From NCBI RefSeq assembly GCF_900113575.1, contig NZ_FOPV01000021.1, forward strand, positions 1 through 50,592: a stretch of DNA of 50,592 bases, in the 5' to 3' direction. The notes under the pieces were generated by a model, which saw only the letters and a program-made list of their open reading frames with translations, made no database searches and was not told the origin of the DNA. Both the position numbers and the translations under genes were made by a program. This document shows, in pieces, positions 18,970 to 27,386 of this stretch. How positions within the stretch are numbered: position 1 is the stretch's first letter; each line of letters begins with the position of its first letter. This stretch comes from Nitrosospira sp. Nsp14 (GTDB lineage Bacteria; Pseudomonadota; Gammaproteobacteria; Burkholderiales; Nitrosomonadaceae).

Positions 18970-19085
18970 TTTTCCCCAAATCGGCAAAGTCGGATTGGTC
19001 GCGCGCACTGGTGGCGTCTCACCTCCTAATCTGCTTGAACCGAAAGCAGATGGGTTTTTTACGTCGCGATAGATCGTGAAAGTCT
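18970..19085 (+). pseudogene. 3' remnant of a C39 peptidase gene
   Basis: Directly after the stop of copy 2, the sequence aligns with the end of the C39 gene at 21412-21520. FPQIGKVG, then NLLEPKADGF and a stop are preserved, with small deletions and substitutions. It shows that a C39 gene once followed copy 2, as it still follows copy 3, and that most of it was deleted. Confidence 0.75.
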
Positions 19086-19203
19086 TGGGAAGTGACGAGC
19101 TTAAAACTTGTTAGAAGAGTTTAACTTAACTTCTCAATAAGTAGTGGCCGGTTCTGAATTTCAAAAGCTTGGCGGAAGTTCAAATCACCGATGAAAGCTA
19201 TTT

Positions 19204-19868
19204 TCATGGCGTGCTGTGGATCAACTGTCTGGGTGTCTTCATCTTGAGCCGCTTGCGAGGACGGTATTCATTGTAATGCTCGAACCATTGTTCAAGCTGT
19301 GCTATTACAGTTTTTGCATCGAGCCGCTCGTGAAAATAAACAAAAATCCTGTTTGAAGGTCTTGACGAACGCTTCAGCAATGCCCGTAGGAGTCGGCACT
19401 TCTCACGGCGGTCAAACAGCTGACGAGGCCCAAGACCTTGGACAAAATGGTGGCTTCTGGGCTGATATAACCCGCTGCCAGTGTCGCTGAGCCGTTTCCA
19501 CATGTGCAGGAGCCGGGCAACTGCATGCGGGCCTAAGGTAGACTCAATAGCCGCTTGGGGAGAAGTTCATGTTGCGAATGGAGGGATATTGAGATCCCGT
19601 ATCGGTGCGATTGCGATGTGCCAGGCCCTCTGATTTCCAGGTTGACGAGCATAGGGAGTCTGTTCGAGCGCATCGAGCACGAAGTCCATTTGCATGGAGC
19701 TACTGACCTGCCACCCGACAATACTCCTGGCGAACACGTCAATCACGGAGGCCACGCACCAGTAGCAGCCCTGCCAAGTCGAGCCATACGTGAGGTCCGA
19801 GACCTAAAGCTGGTAGGACGACCCGCTTTGAACCGCCGGTTTCATATCCGAGCACCTGGTCTACCTAG
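19204..19868 (-). mobile_element. IS3-family orfB (DDE transposase) remnant
   Basis: On the minus strand the pieces read, in order: SDLTYGSTWQGCYWCVASVI, DVFARSIVGWQVSSSMQMDF with VLDALEQTPYARQP, and LDAKTVIAQLEQWFEHYNEY with KTPRQL. These are the core and C-terminal parts of the IS3-type integrase domain ('VIDVFARxIVGWxxS' and 'LxxWFxxYNExRPxxxL'). Several frameshifts separate them, so no active transposase is made. It sits between the two units of the segmental duplication. Confidence 0.7.
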
Positions 19869-20206
19869 GGCGAAAACTTGTTTGATTTTTCATGGCTCCA
19901 TTTTCGCAGGCGTTGGAGCGTCCTCAAAATCCTGCTCAATTCCAAACGTGCTTTGATTCAACGCGTGCCCCAGGTCTTGAGGGATGCTAGATCGTCAATT
20001 GACACCTTCTCCATCTAAAAGTGGTAGTTCATATACAACTAAATGAGAATCTTCAAAACGAAGACGATACATTAGTATTGGTTTGCCACTCTATTCGATC
20101 TTGCCTGAAACGGAGACAACAGCAAAACGGGGAGAAATTTCCAGCGCATCGAGAAGAAAGAGTGGCACTACCTATTTCCCCTACATTTGCAGTCAGGAGC
20201 AAGATT

Positions 20207-20635
20207 ATGAGAATGACTTTACTTTCACCTTTAGCGCTTGGCGTCGTGGTTTTCGCCGCCCTGGCGCAGCCGGTAGTTCTATGGGCTGCGGAACCGGTGA
20301 GACTGACCGGCACAGAGATGGATACCGTAACAGCGGGCAGCGTCGCAGTAGGAGTTGCCGCTTTCGCCACTGCGGAGGGCTCCAATACACGCACTTATAG
20401 CAGCACATCGACGACCGTTTTCAGCACGCCTAAAAACAATGTTGAAATTGGGCGAGGTGTGGGGAAGGCAGTCGCCTGCTGCGGCTGGAGCAGTGATACC
20501 GATGTTCAGACTGCGTATTCTGCCGAGGGGGACAAAGTCATCGCACATAGCAACGTTCATGACCATCACACTCCGCGGTTTTCTTTCTCACAGGGACATA
20601 TAACGGTGATCGTGATCGACGTTCCGTCCCATTAG
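20207..20635 (+). CDS. Small exported 'VTAG' protein, copy 3
   Basis: A 142-residue protein from the ATG at 20207 with CAGGAG upstream; the open frame extends 62 codons further but without homology. Signal peptide (MRMTLLSPLALGVVVFAALA), PVRLTGTEMDTVTAG (30-44), Ser/Thr-rich body (GSNTRTYSSTSTTVFSTP), VACCGWSSDTDVQTAYSAEG, and a His-containing end. Copy 1 (broken) is closest to it over the C-terminal half (HDHRTPRFSFSHG against HDHHTPRFSFSQG). The C39 peptidase gene starts about 250 bases downstream on the same strand. I infer an exported substrate of that peptidase; the family is not known to me. Confidence 0.75.
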   Translation: MRMTLLSPLALGVVVFAALAQPVVLWAAEPVRLTGTEMDTVTAGSVAVGVAAFATAEGSNTRTYSSTSTTVFSTPKNNVEIGRGVGKAVACCGWSSDTDVQTAYSAEGDKVIAHSNVHDHHTPRFSFSQGHITVIVIDVPSH

Positions 20636-20882
20636 TAAACCAAAGGCTTCCACCAAATGCAGATCGGAGCAGATAAAACAAAGGTTACATCGCGGCAATC
20701 AAGCCGGGCGGGAAAAATACCAGAATAAGGCGATCCATCCTTACTTCTATTGCTTTCATTTACCGCTCCGTATCAGTACTTTTAAATCAAGGCCAGTGTG
20801 AGCCAAAACGCAGACATGAGGCGTGCGGCGATAGATAGTCTTGTGAGAATACAAAGCTTAATAAAAAACAGGGGAGGGGCGT

Positions 20883-21518
20883 ATGCAACAATGTCGATCC
20901 ATTTATCCTGTAGCCATAAGATTAATCTGTATCGCTACTCTGACCATCGGTGTTGCGAACCTGGCGGATGCGAGAATAGTTAAATCTCTTCTTGAAATGC
21001 GCCGGGAAAATGTTGTTATGCAGAAATGGGATCTTAGCTGCGGGGCCGCTGCGTTAACGACTTTGTTGAATTTTCAGCATCACGACATGGTTACCGAGAA
21101 AGAGGTAGCGACAGCGCTGATGGGGCGGGAGGAGTACATAAAGAATCCTCTACTGGTGAATATTCGTCAGGGCTTTTCCTTACTCGATTTAAAACGCTAT
21201 GCCGATGCACGTGGCTACGATGGAATCGGCTATGGCAAGCTCACGCTTGATGGTTTGGTAAAGAAAGCGCCTATTATTGTTCCCCTCAATCTGCTGGGGT
21301 ATAACCATTTTGTTATTTTTCGGGGAATAAAAGGTAACCGTGTATTACTTGCCGATCCAGCATGGGGCAACCGCACCTTGCTGGTCGAGCAATTCGAAAA
21401 CGCATGGATAGATTTTCCGCAAATCGGTAAAGTCGGATTTGCGGTCGCGCGGACTGATGGCGTTTCAACTCCTAATCTGCTTGAACCAAGAGCAGATGAG
21501 TTTGTGATGTTGCGATAA
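20883..21518 (+). CDS. Exported C39-family cysteine peptidase (FapD-like)
   Basis: A 211-residue peptidase. An N-terminal signal or anchor (about 8-30, YPVAIRLICIATLTIGVANL) precedes a C39 fold: catalytic Cys53 in KWDLSCGAAAL, the His in GYNHFVIFRG (H142) and Asp158 in LLADPAWGN. C39 domains cleave leaders after Gly-Gly-like pairs. When fused to ABC transporters they act in the cytosol, but this one stands alone and appears exported, as FapD of the Pseudomonas amyloid system. Next to it are proteins with a TAG-ending leader-like motif (upstream) and a FapF-like barrel (downstream). A GGAGGGG box precedes the ATG. A damaged second copy lies at 18970. Confidence 0.88.
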   Translation: MQQCRSIYPVAIRLICIATLTIGVANLADARIVKSLLEMRRENVVMQKWDLSCGAAALTTLLNFQHHDMVTEKEVATALMGREEYIKNPLLVNIRQGFSLLDLKRYADARGYDGIGYGKLTLDGLVKKAPIIVPLNLLGYNHFVIFRGIKGNRVLLADPAWGNRTLLVEQFENAWIDFPQIGKVGFAVARTDGVSTPNLLEPRADEFVMLR

Positions 21519-21546
21519 ATTGTGAACGTCGCTGAACCATTCCACA

Positions 21547-21935
21547 GTCTGCAAGCGCCAGTCAATGTTCTCAAAGCGCCGCTCAATAGGGAATCCTCCT
21601 CGAGCAGCAAGGGCGTGCGCGAGATCAGTTCTTTTTTATGGGCAAGCTTCACCGCTTCGGTGAGAACCTCATTCTCCAGTGTTTTCTTGCCCAACTCCTC
21701 CTCCAACTCACGAATCCGCCTTTTCAACTCTCATACGTCACCCGCAGTCACTACGCGCCGCTTCGCTTCTTGTCCGCCTTCGGTCACGAGTTTTCTCCGG
21801 CGAAATAATCGCCTGGAGCAGCAATACCATATTTTCGCGCCGGACAAGAGGCCGTCATGCCGGGCAGACGCGATTCCTCGACAGCTGTTAATTTCTCGCA
21901 AAAGCTCCAGCGCCTCCGACTCTCAATTCCGGCGG
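21547..21935 (-). mobile_element. IS3-family orfA remnant
   Basis: On the minus strand: RRRWSFCEKLTAVEES with KYGIAAPGDYFAGE, then after disruptions RIRELEEELGKKTLENEVLT with EAVKLAHKKELISRTPLL. This is a classical OrfA ending ('KKTLENEVLxEAVxxARxKKxISRxPLL'). Frameshifts make it inactive. It lies between the C39 and the barrel genes, which may have been adjacent before the insertion. Confidence 0.65.
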
Positions 21936-22079
21936 CTGCTCCAATACGATCAGAACGTGAAGCACTATGCATAGCACCCAGGCATACCTGTCTCCTAAAA
22001 AAGATGTTCGATATGAGGAACTGGAGAGCGAAATATATTGTACTTTGCATGGTTTTTTCTTGAGACTGGAAGGCGGGAA

Positions 22080-23363
22080 ATGAAAAGAGTCGATGGATCG
22101 AAAAAGAACCGGATTAAAGGGGCCTTATTAACGGGCGTCAGTCTTTTTCTTGTCAATCCATTCAGTATTTGGGCGCAACAGGTAACGGAAGCAGCATCGG
22201 TCAATCAACTCATGATAAAACTTCAGGAGCGCGATCAGGTAATTGCAGATCTTCAGCGGCGAGTCCAGCAACTCGAACAACGTGTAGGCGGGGTGCCGCA
22301 GGCTTCTGAATCTACAAAGGCTGCTCAGCTCCCTGCGGCGCCATCAGATAAAGTCGTTGCCGGCCAACCTGCTCGACAGGCTCCAGCTAATGAAGGTGCA
22401 AAAGAAACACCACCTGTGGCCGCAGCGCAAGGCAAAACAGGCGCCGGTAGTTTTGTGGTAGATGAGGAGGCAGCGGAACGAGCCCTTGAACGCACATTGG
22501 TTCAGACTGGGGCATTACTGTTGCCATTCGGACTAGCAGAAATTCAGCCATATGTGAATTATGCGCGTTTTGATAACGAACAGCCTGTCTTGCTCAGGGA
22601 TGCAGCGGGTAACATAGGTGCAGTTGCCGATACTCAAACACGCCGTAACGATATCGAAACAGGTTTTTTTTCTAGACTCGGCCTGCCTTTCGGGGCTCAG
22701 GTAGAACTTGGCATACCAGCCCGGATAATCAATGCATCTAATGTTGTAGGAATTGTCAATCAAGAAACGGAAAATACCACTTATGCGCTAGGTGACATTC
22801 GTGTCGGTCTTGCCAAAACTTTGCTGCGGGAAAGCGCTTGGCTGCCAGATATCGTTGGTCGAATAACCTGGGATACAGATACAGGCAAACAACAAACACT
22901 CAGTAATGCTTCACTTGGGGGCCTGGCTGGGACTGCGACTGGCGTGGGTATGGCTACCAGCTTCAATGAGTTGAATTTTTCAGCAACCGCACTTAAGCGT
23001 CAGGATCCATTAGCTTTTACCAGCACGCTGGGTTACAGGAAAACTTTTGCAAAAGATGGGATCGAGCCTGGCGATGTGTATAGTTTAACTTTGGGCGCAA
23101 CGCTTGCTGCAAGTCCGCAGACTTCATTAAGTGTGGGTATTCAGCAAAGTTTTATAGGTAATACAAGGATATTTAATAACTCAATCCCTGGGACAGATAC
23201 AATCAATAGTGTATTTACATTCGGTGCGTCTTCCATTATTGGTTCGCGGTTATTTTTCTCTACAGTAGCTGGTATTGGTTTAACAAAACACGCTCCTGAT
23301 TATTTTATCAGTGTAGCGATTCCATTGAGATTTGAGGTGCCGTTTAAAAAGAAGGGAAGTTAA
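22080..23363 (+). CDS. FapF-like outer-membrane beta-barrel with N-terminal coiled coil
   Basis: A 427-residue protein from the ATG at 22080, preceded by a GGAAGGCGGG stretch. Signal peptide (about 1-32, ALLTGVSLFLVNPFSIWAQ), a short coiled coil (about 41-70, LQERDQVIADLQRRVQQLEQ), a Pro/Ala-rich linker (71-125), and a long alternating-strand domain (about 140-427) ending FRFEVPF-like (IPLRFEVPF) as outer-membrane barrels do. This order - coiled coil, linker or plug, barrel - matches FapF, the trimeric secretion pore for Fap amyloid. The barrel is also close to the 'MetA-pathway phenol degradation' porin superfamily, the main alternative. Beside an exported C39 peptidase, FapF-like export is the better reading. 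Confidence 0.75.
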   Translation: MKRVDGSKKNRIKGALLTGVSLFLVNPFSIWAQQVTEAASVNQLMIKLQERDQVIADLQRRVQQLEQRVGGVPQASESTKAAQLPAAPSDKVVAGQPARQAPANEGAKETPPVAAAQGKTGAGSFVVDEEAAERALERTLVQTGALLLPFGLAEIQPYVNYARFDNEQPVLLRDAAGNIGAVADTQTRRNDIETGFFSRLGLPFGAQVELGIPARIINASNVVGIVNQETENTTYALGDIRVGLAKTLLRESAWLPDIVGRITWDTDTGKQQTLSNASLGGLAGTATGVGMATSFNELNFSATALKRQDPLAFTSTLGYRKTFAKDGIEPGDVYSLTLGATLAASPQTSLSVGIQQSFIGNTRIFNNSIPGTDTINSVFTFGASSIIGSRLFFSTVAGIGLTKHAPDYFISVAIPLRFEVPFKKKGS

Positions 23364-23365
23364 AG

Positions 23366-23671
23366 TCAAATTAGAAAGGCTATGCTTGATTCAATTGCTA
23401 AAATTTTTAGCTCACGAACCACAGCCGGGGGCAGGCTTCCCAACCCGCTATGGGGTCGTTCTTCATTATAACTTTGTAGCCACTGGTGCGTGATTTCCCG
23501 CACTTCATCTAGTGATGTAAATAACCAGTTGTTGAGCACTTCAGCCCGGTATGAGCGGTTAAAGCGCTCTGGCTTGCCCGGTTGGATGAAACACAGTTCA
23601 ATGCCCTTGCCGCTTCCAAAGCATAATCGGCTTATGCCTAATACGGCTAACGAGCATGATTGGGCGCGCAT
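23366..23671 (-). mobile_element. IS3-family orfB C-terminal remnant
   Basis: A 101-codon open frame with [40 protein letters not shown] and [19 protein letters not shown], the C-terminal third of an IS3-group DDE transposase. The usual residues between PGKP and ERFN (QNAYI) are missing and there is no N-terminal part. It ends 3 bases after the stop of the barrel gene. It seems to come from a different IS than the orfA piece at 21547, since the order is wrong for a single split element. Confidence 0.75.
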
Positions 23672-23815
23672 GGTATAGCTTGACCGCTCCTTTCAGGATG
23701 CGGCTACCCCCCATGGCGCGCCGTCTTGTGATTTGGCGTGAATGCGATGCGCTCAACGGCTATCTCGAAATCGGGTATATTGTAGAGTCTCGTCCGGTCA
23801 TCCCGCCCTCGCTTC

Positions 23816-24544
23816 ATGTCCAGCCCTGAATCTACTGCCATTTTCACCCGCTCCTGGTCGCTGTACGATCTGTTGACCGAGCACAACTACATGTTTCACC
23901 GTGAAATCTACGCCGGAATAGATCGCCTTATGGAGCAGTGCGATGAATCCTTCGACCGGATTCTGGATTTGGGTTGCGGGAATGCACGCTACTTGGCCCC
24001 CTGCCTGAAGCGCATGCAGCCGGCGTTGTACCAGGGCGTGGATTTGTCCGCAACGGCGCTGGCGGAGGCGCATGCGTACCTTGCGGAATTGTCTGGCGAG
24101 GTCGTTTTAACCGAAGGGGATCTCCTGGAAGCGGTCGAGTCCACCGCACAAAGCTGGGATGTCCTTTTCACCGGATTTGCGCTTCATCACCTGATGCCCG
24201 AGCAGAAGGCGCGCTTTTTCCAGGCGGTCGGTCGCTGCCTCGCGGACAAGGGCTGGTTCATTTTGGTGGACGTCGTGCGCGAAGAAAACCAGGACCGGGA
24301 GAGCTATCTGGAGGGTTACCTGCAATTCATGCGCGAAAAATGGACGGCAGTCCCCGGGGAGCAACTGGAGGAGGCGTGCGCCCATGTCCGCGCGCACGAT
24401 CATCCGGAATCTATCTCCACCTTGCGCGAAATGGCACGCCAGGCCGGATTGATCCACACGCATCTGGTCAGCCGTCACGCGCAGCATCACACGCTGCTAT
24501 TTTCCCGTCATGCCGTGACCGCTATCCCTGGTTCAGCGATCTGA
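23816..24544 (+). CDS. Class I SAM-dependent methyltransferase
   Basis: A 242-residue protein with a Rossmann-type methyltransferase core. Motif I is ILDLGCGNARYL (about 48-59), the acidic end of strand 2 is QGVDLSATALAEAHA, motif IV is WDVLFTGFALHHL (about 114-126), then ADKGWFILVDVVRE. The C-terminal part (about 160-230) is family-specific with REMARQAGL. Substrate unknown. It ends 26 bases before the start of the BASS transporter on the same strand, suggesting co-transcription. Confidence 0.85.
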   Translation: MSSPESTAIFTRSWSLYDLLTEHNYMFHREIYAGIDRLMEQCDESFDRILDLGCGNARYLAPCLKRMQPALYQGVDLSATALAEAHAYLAELSGEVVLTEGDLLEAVESTAQSWDVLFTGFALHHLMPEQKARFFQAVGRCLADKGWFILVDVVREENQDRESYLEGYLQFMREKWTAVPGEQLEEACAHVRAHDHPESISTLREMARQAGLIHTHLVSRHAQHHTLLFSRHAVTAIPGSAI

Positions 24545-24570
24545 TAGGGGTTGCCCCCGGACGCGTCCTC

Positions 24571-25515
24571 ATGCTACATCGACTGGCTCTCCTGTTTCCG
24601 CTCTGGATGATCCTCTCCGGGGCCGCTGCGCTCTACTGGCCCGAGGGGTTTGTGACCATGAACCAGGGGCCCGTGGTGGTGCTGGTGCTGGCGTTCATCA
24701 TGTTATGCATGGGATTGACGCTTACCCTGGGCGATTTTAGTAGGATCGCGCGCATGCCGCGAGCGGTAGCGGTCGGTTTCGTGGCCCAGTACTCAATCAT
24801 GCCGCTGCTGGGGTGGGGCGTGGCGCAGGCCTTGAACCTGCCGCCGCATTTCGCCGTGGGCCTGATCCTGGTGGGGTGTTGTCCGGGCGGCACCGCATCC
24901 AACCTGGTGACCTACATTGCCGGAGCAGACGTGGCGCTTTCGGTGGTAATGACGGTCTGCTCCACCATGGCGGCAATCATTTTGACACCATTGCTGACCC
25001 AGTTGCTTGTCGGGGCCATGGTGCCGGTGGATACCTGGCTCCTGTTCAAGCAAACTCTCCAGGTCGTGATCATCCCGATCATGCTCGGTGTATTGCTCAA
25101 TCGCTGGGCGCCAAACCTGGTGGCGCGCATGATACCCGTCGCACCGCTGTTGTCGGTAGCCGGCGTGTGTTTCATCTGTGCCGTGGTATTTGCCGCCAAT
25201 GCGGAAGCGATACTTATCTATGGTGCCGAGTTGATCCTGGCTGCCGCACTGCTGCATGGTGGAGGTTTCCTTATCGGCCATTATTTTGCCCAAATGCTCG
25301 GTTATGAGGGCCAGAGCGCCAGGACGATCTCGATCGAAGTCGGGATGCAAAACTCCGGTCTGGCCATCGTGCTGGCGAAACAGGCATTTCCGTTGCTACC
25401 GCTTGCGCCTGTCGTGGGCGCGGTTTCAGCGGTCATGCATTCCTTGCTGGGCAGCCTGCTGGCGGTATTGTGGCGGACCCGGGCGCCGCGGTTGCGTCAG
25501 ACGAAGGTGCGCTGA
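24571..25515 (+). CDS. Bile acid:sodium symporter (BASS) family transporter
   Basis: A 314-residue inner-membrane protein with about nine hydrophobic helices. Family landmarks: MLCMGLTLTLGDF (about 47-59), GCCPGGTASNLVTYIAGADV (about 103-122) and EVGMQNSGLAIVLA (about 257-270), which hold the sodium and substrate sites in BASS/ASBT proteins. I place the start at the ATG at 24571, though the frame is open far upstream, because the family normally begins just before the first helix. Bacterial members carry organic anions such as pantoate or bile-acid-like molecules; the substrate here is unknown. Probably an operon with the methyltransferase. Confidence 0.88.
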   Translation: MLHRLALLFPLWMILSGAAALYWPEGFVTMNQGPVVVLVLAFIMLCMGLTLTLGDFSRIARMPRAVAVGFVAQYSIMPLLGWGVAQALNLPPHFAVGLILVGCCPGGTASNLVTYIAGADVALSVVMTVCSTMAAIILTPLLTQLLVGAMVPVDTWLLFKQTLQVVIIPIMLGVLLNRWAPNLVARMIPVAPLLSVAGVCFICAVVFAANAEAILIYGAELILAAALLHGGGFLIGHYFAQMLGYEGQSARTISIEVGMQNSGLAIVLAKQAFPLLPLAPVVGAVSAVMHSLLGSLLAVLWRTRAPRLRQTKVR

Positions 25516-25670
25516 CAGGTTCGATCCGCGCGTTTTCACGCAGTACCAATGGCGGGAGCGCTTGCAATGGCATTGCGCTGCGGTAACATGAAAGGCATTG
25601 AAACAGGCATCGGGAGAATGTCGACGGTGAAACCGCTCCATGAAAAAGTACCGGTGAAGGTGGAAGCCCC

Positions 25671-25916
25671 ATGACGGATAACCTTCTTTTACTCGTCTCT
25701 GCGGGCGTGATTGGTCTGGTGTGGCTCGTCGCATGGCTGTTTATGAGAGTCATGCGCGGTGAAATAGACATCGGAATTAACACCGCGTTGCTGATATTGC
25801 TGGCGGCGATTCTGGTGGTGCCTTTCGCGATGAATTTCTCCGCTCACATCCTCGCCAACTCCATTCACCGCACCGGCGATGCCGGGCATTCGGATGCTGA
25901 GCACGAGAAACGCTGA
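25671..25916 (+). CDS. Small two-helix membrane protein
   Basis: An 81-residue protein with two hydrophobic helices (about 4-25, LLLLVSAGVIGLVWLVAWLF, and 38-60, NTALLILLAAILVVPFAMNF) and a charged, His-containing tail. No named family recognised. It lies about 155 bases after the BASS gene and 11 bases before the longest frame of the lactonase gene, so it may be co-transcribed with the latter. Confidence 0.6.
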   Translation: MTDNLLLLVSAGVIGLVWLVAWLFMRVMRGEIDIGINTALLILLAAILVVPFAMNFSAHILANSIHRTGDAGHSDAEHEKR

Positions 25917-25927
25917 ATGACAAAGAC

Positions 25928-26761
25928 ATGTTTTCCGCGGTTGGCCATTTTCACCTACATACTCGCGTAGAGAACGACATGTCCAGGGGATTGAAGGTCT
26001 GGCCGCTTCTGACAGGGACGATACGCTACGAAAAAACGCTTTCGACCCATAACCGTGGTCACGGCGAATTCATCGATGCGCCGATCCTCGCCTATCTGAT
26101 CGAGACTGCGAATGGCCGGATTCTATATGATGTGGGTTGCGACTACCGCAAGGTTGCCGATCCCGCTTTGCGTGCAGCATATTTCGACCCCATGCGCCCC
26201 ACGGTTGAGCCGCCCGTGATGCACGATGAGCAGCGTATCCTGCGCTATCTGGCGCGGCTGGGGCTGGGATCAACCGATATTGACGTCGTGTTCATCGGTC
26301 ATCTGCATTTCGATCATGTAGGTGGGGTTTGCGATTTTCCGGGCTGCGAAGTGCATGTCCATGCGGATGAACTGGCCGCGGCCCGGACCAGCCGGGACGG
26401 AAGCGTGTTTGCCGATGAGCTTGTTGATGCGGGCAGCTGGCGGCTCGCATCCGATGAATATACGCTGGCGCCGGGTATCCACGCGATCGCCAGTCCAGGC
26501 CACACGGCCGGACATATGTCGCTGTTTATTGAATTGCAAAAAGGGCTCCCCGTCATCCTGTGCGGGGATGCGGCCGACTTGAGCGAGAATCTGGCCGAGG
26601 AAATTGCGCCCGGGAGTTGCTGGCAGGATAACCAGGCACTGGCATTGGATAGTATCCGCAAACTCAAGTCCCTTGCGGCCAGGGAAAGGGCCCAACTATG
26701 GCCCAACCATGATATGGCGTTTTTCCAGCGCTTGCCCACGTTTCCCGCATGGCGGGATTGA
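25928..26761 (+). CDS. Metallo-beta-lactamase-fold hydrolase, N-acyl-homoserine lactonase-like
   Basis: Up to 277 residues. The binuclear zinc motif HLHFDHVGG (about 125-133), a second-shell His in SPGHTAGHMSL (about 189-199), Asp in LCGDAADL and His in WPNHDMAF match AiiA/AttM-type lactonases, which open the lactone ring of acyl-homoserine lactone signals. The N-terminal region (KVWPLLTGTIRYEKTL and ILYDVGCD) also fits this subgroup. The start may be ATG 25928 or the ATG at 25979 (MSRGLKVWP), which suits the family better; neither has a strong ribosome binding site. Signal degradation is the likely role, but other lactones are possible substrates. No signal synthase is in the window. Confidence 0.82.
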   Translation: MFSAVGHFHLHTRVENDMSRGLKVWPLLTGTIRYEKTLSTHNRGHGEFIDAPILAYLIETANGRILYDVGCDYRKVADPALRAAYFDPMRPTVEPPVMHDEQRILRYLARLGLGSTDIDVVFIGHLHFDHVGGVCDFPGCEVHVHADELAAARTSRDGSVFADELVDAGSWRLASDEYTLAPGIHAIASPGHTAGHMSLFIELQKGLPVILCGDAADLSENLAEEIAPGSCWQDNQALALDSIRKLKSLAARERAQLWPNHDMAFFQRLPTFPAWRD

Positions 26762-27386
26762 AATTCGAACTTATCCTTCCTCCCGCTCCTTCTTCCCGCT
26801 TCTTCCCCCAAATCCTTTCCCCGCTCAGGTGATCAACCAGGACTTCAAGTTCCGAGACTGACGTCCGTAGAATCCCATTTTTCCGGGCACTGCCAAATCC
26901 ATTTCGTTTGCTCGTCTTTTTGCTCGTCTGTCTGCCATGTTTTTGTCTCGCCTTTTCCCTCGAGAGGCTTCCCATACTCGTCAGCGTACCCCGGACCCCG
27001 ATGTGTCCCATCTTGCGGAGTTTTGTGAAATGGGCGATGCGAGACACTCTCCGGCTCGCCCGCGCTGCGGGGAAGCGCGTGAAATGGGGCAAAACCGCGC
27101 GAATTTCCTTGTTTTCACCGGGGCCTTTCCTTTAGAATCGATTAGACTTGAAGGAAATAAATAGCAGTGCCGCTAGAATAATATGAGCTAAGGCGAGCAG
27201 CCATACAATCGGACTTGGTGCCAGGCGTATCGCAAACTGTCTGCGGAACGAAAATATTTAGGATTTATGACTATATGTCAACTATCGTCTGGGAAAAGTG
27301 TCTAAAGAATTGATGGCAAGCAGGTAAATGGTTCTATAATGAAAACTTTCGTGTTCTAATCTGATAGGGAGAGGAGGGATAGCGAA
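26762..27386. other. Intergenic region with a pyrimidine tract and a promoter
   Basis: It begins with a ~50-base pyrimidine-rich tract (about 26772-26822). Open frames near 26908-27164 are arginine-rich and unsupported. A -10 box lies at 27335-27340, followed by GGGAGAGGAGGG before the ATG of the next gene. Confidence 0.5.
27310..27340 (+). promoter_or_regulatory. Candidate sigma-70 promoter of the SufR-like regulator
   Basis: A perfect TATAAT at 27335-27340 has a TTGATG-like -35 at 27310-27315; the 19-base spacer is longer than ideal. It lies about 47 bases before the ATG at 27387. Confidence 0.45.

Larger units (their letters stand above)
18196..19085 (+). repeat. Segmental duplication, unit A (partner: 19869-21530)
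   Basis: From GGCGAAAACTTGTTTGATTT at 18196 the sequence parallels that from 19869: about 350 bases of upstream region, a VTAG gene (18552 / 20207), and at the end a stretch homologous to the last ~105 bases of the C39 peptidase gene. Unit A lacks most of the peptidase gene; unit B keeps it. Between the units lies a decayed IS3 orfB. Confidence 0.75.
19869..21530 (+). repeat. Segmental duplication, unit B (partner: 18196-19085)
   Basis: The more complete unit: upstream region, VTAG copy 3 and the intact C39 peptidase gene. Shared blocks include GGCGAAAACTTGTTTGATTT, CTTCTCCATCTAAAAG and CTTCAAAACGAAGACGAT in the same order and spacing as in unit A. Confidence 0.75.

Noticed and set aside
23974-24570. 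199-codon extension of the BASS transporter frame
   Set aside because: It lies wholly on the methyltransferase gene in another frame and is Arg/Gly-rich; the transporter family starts at 24571.
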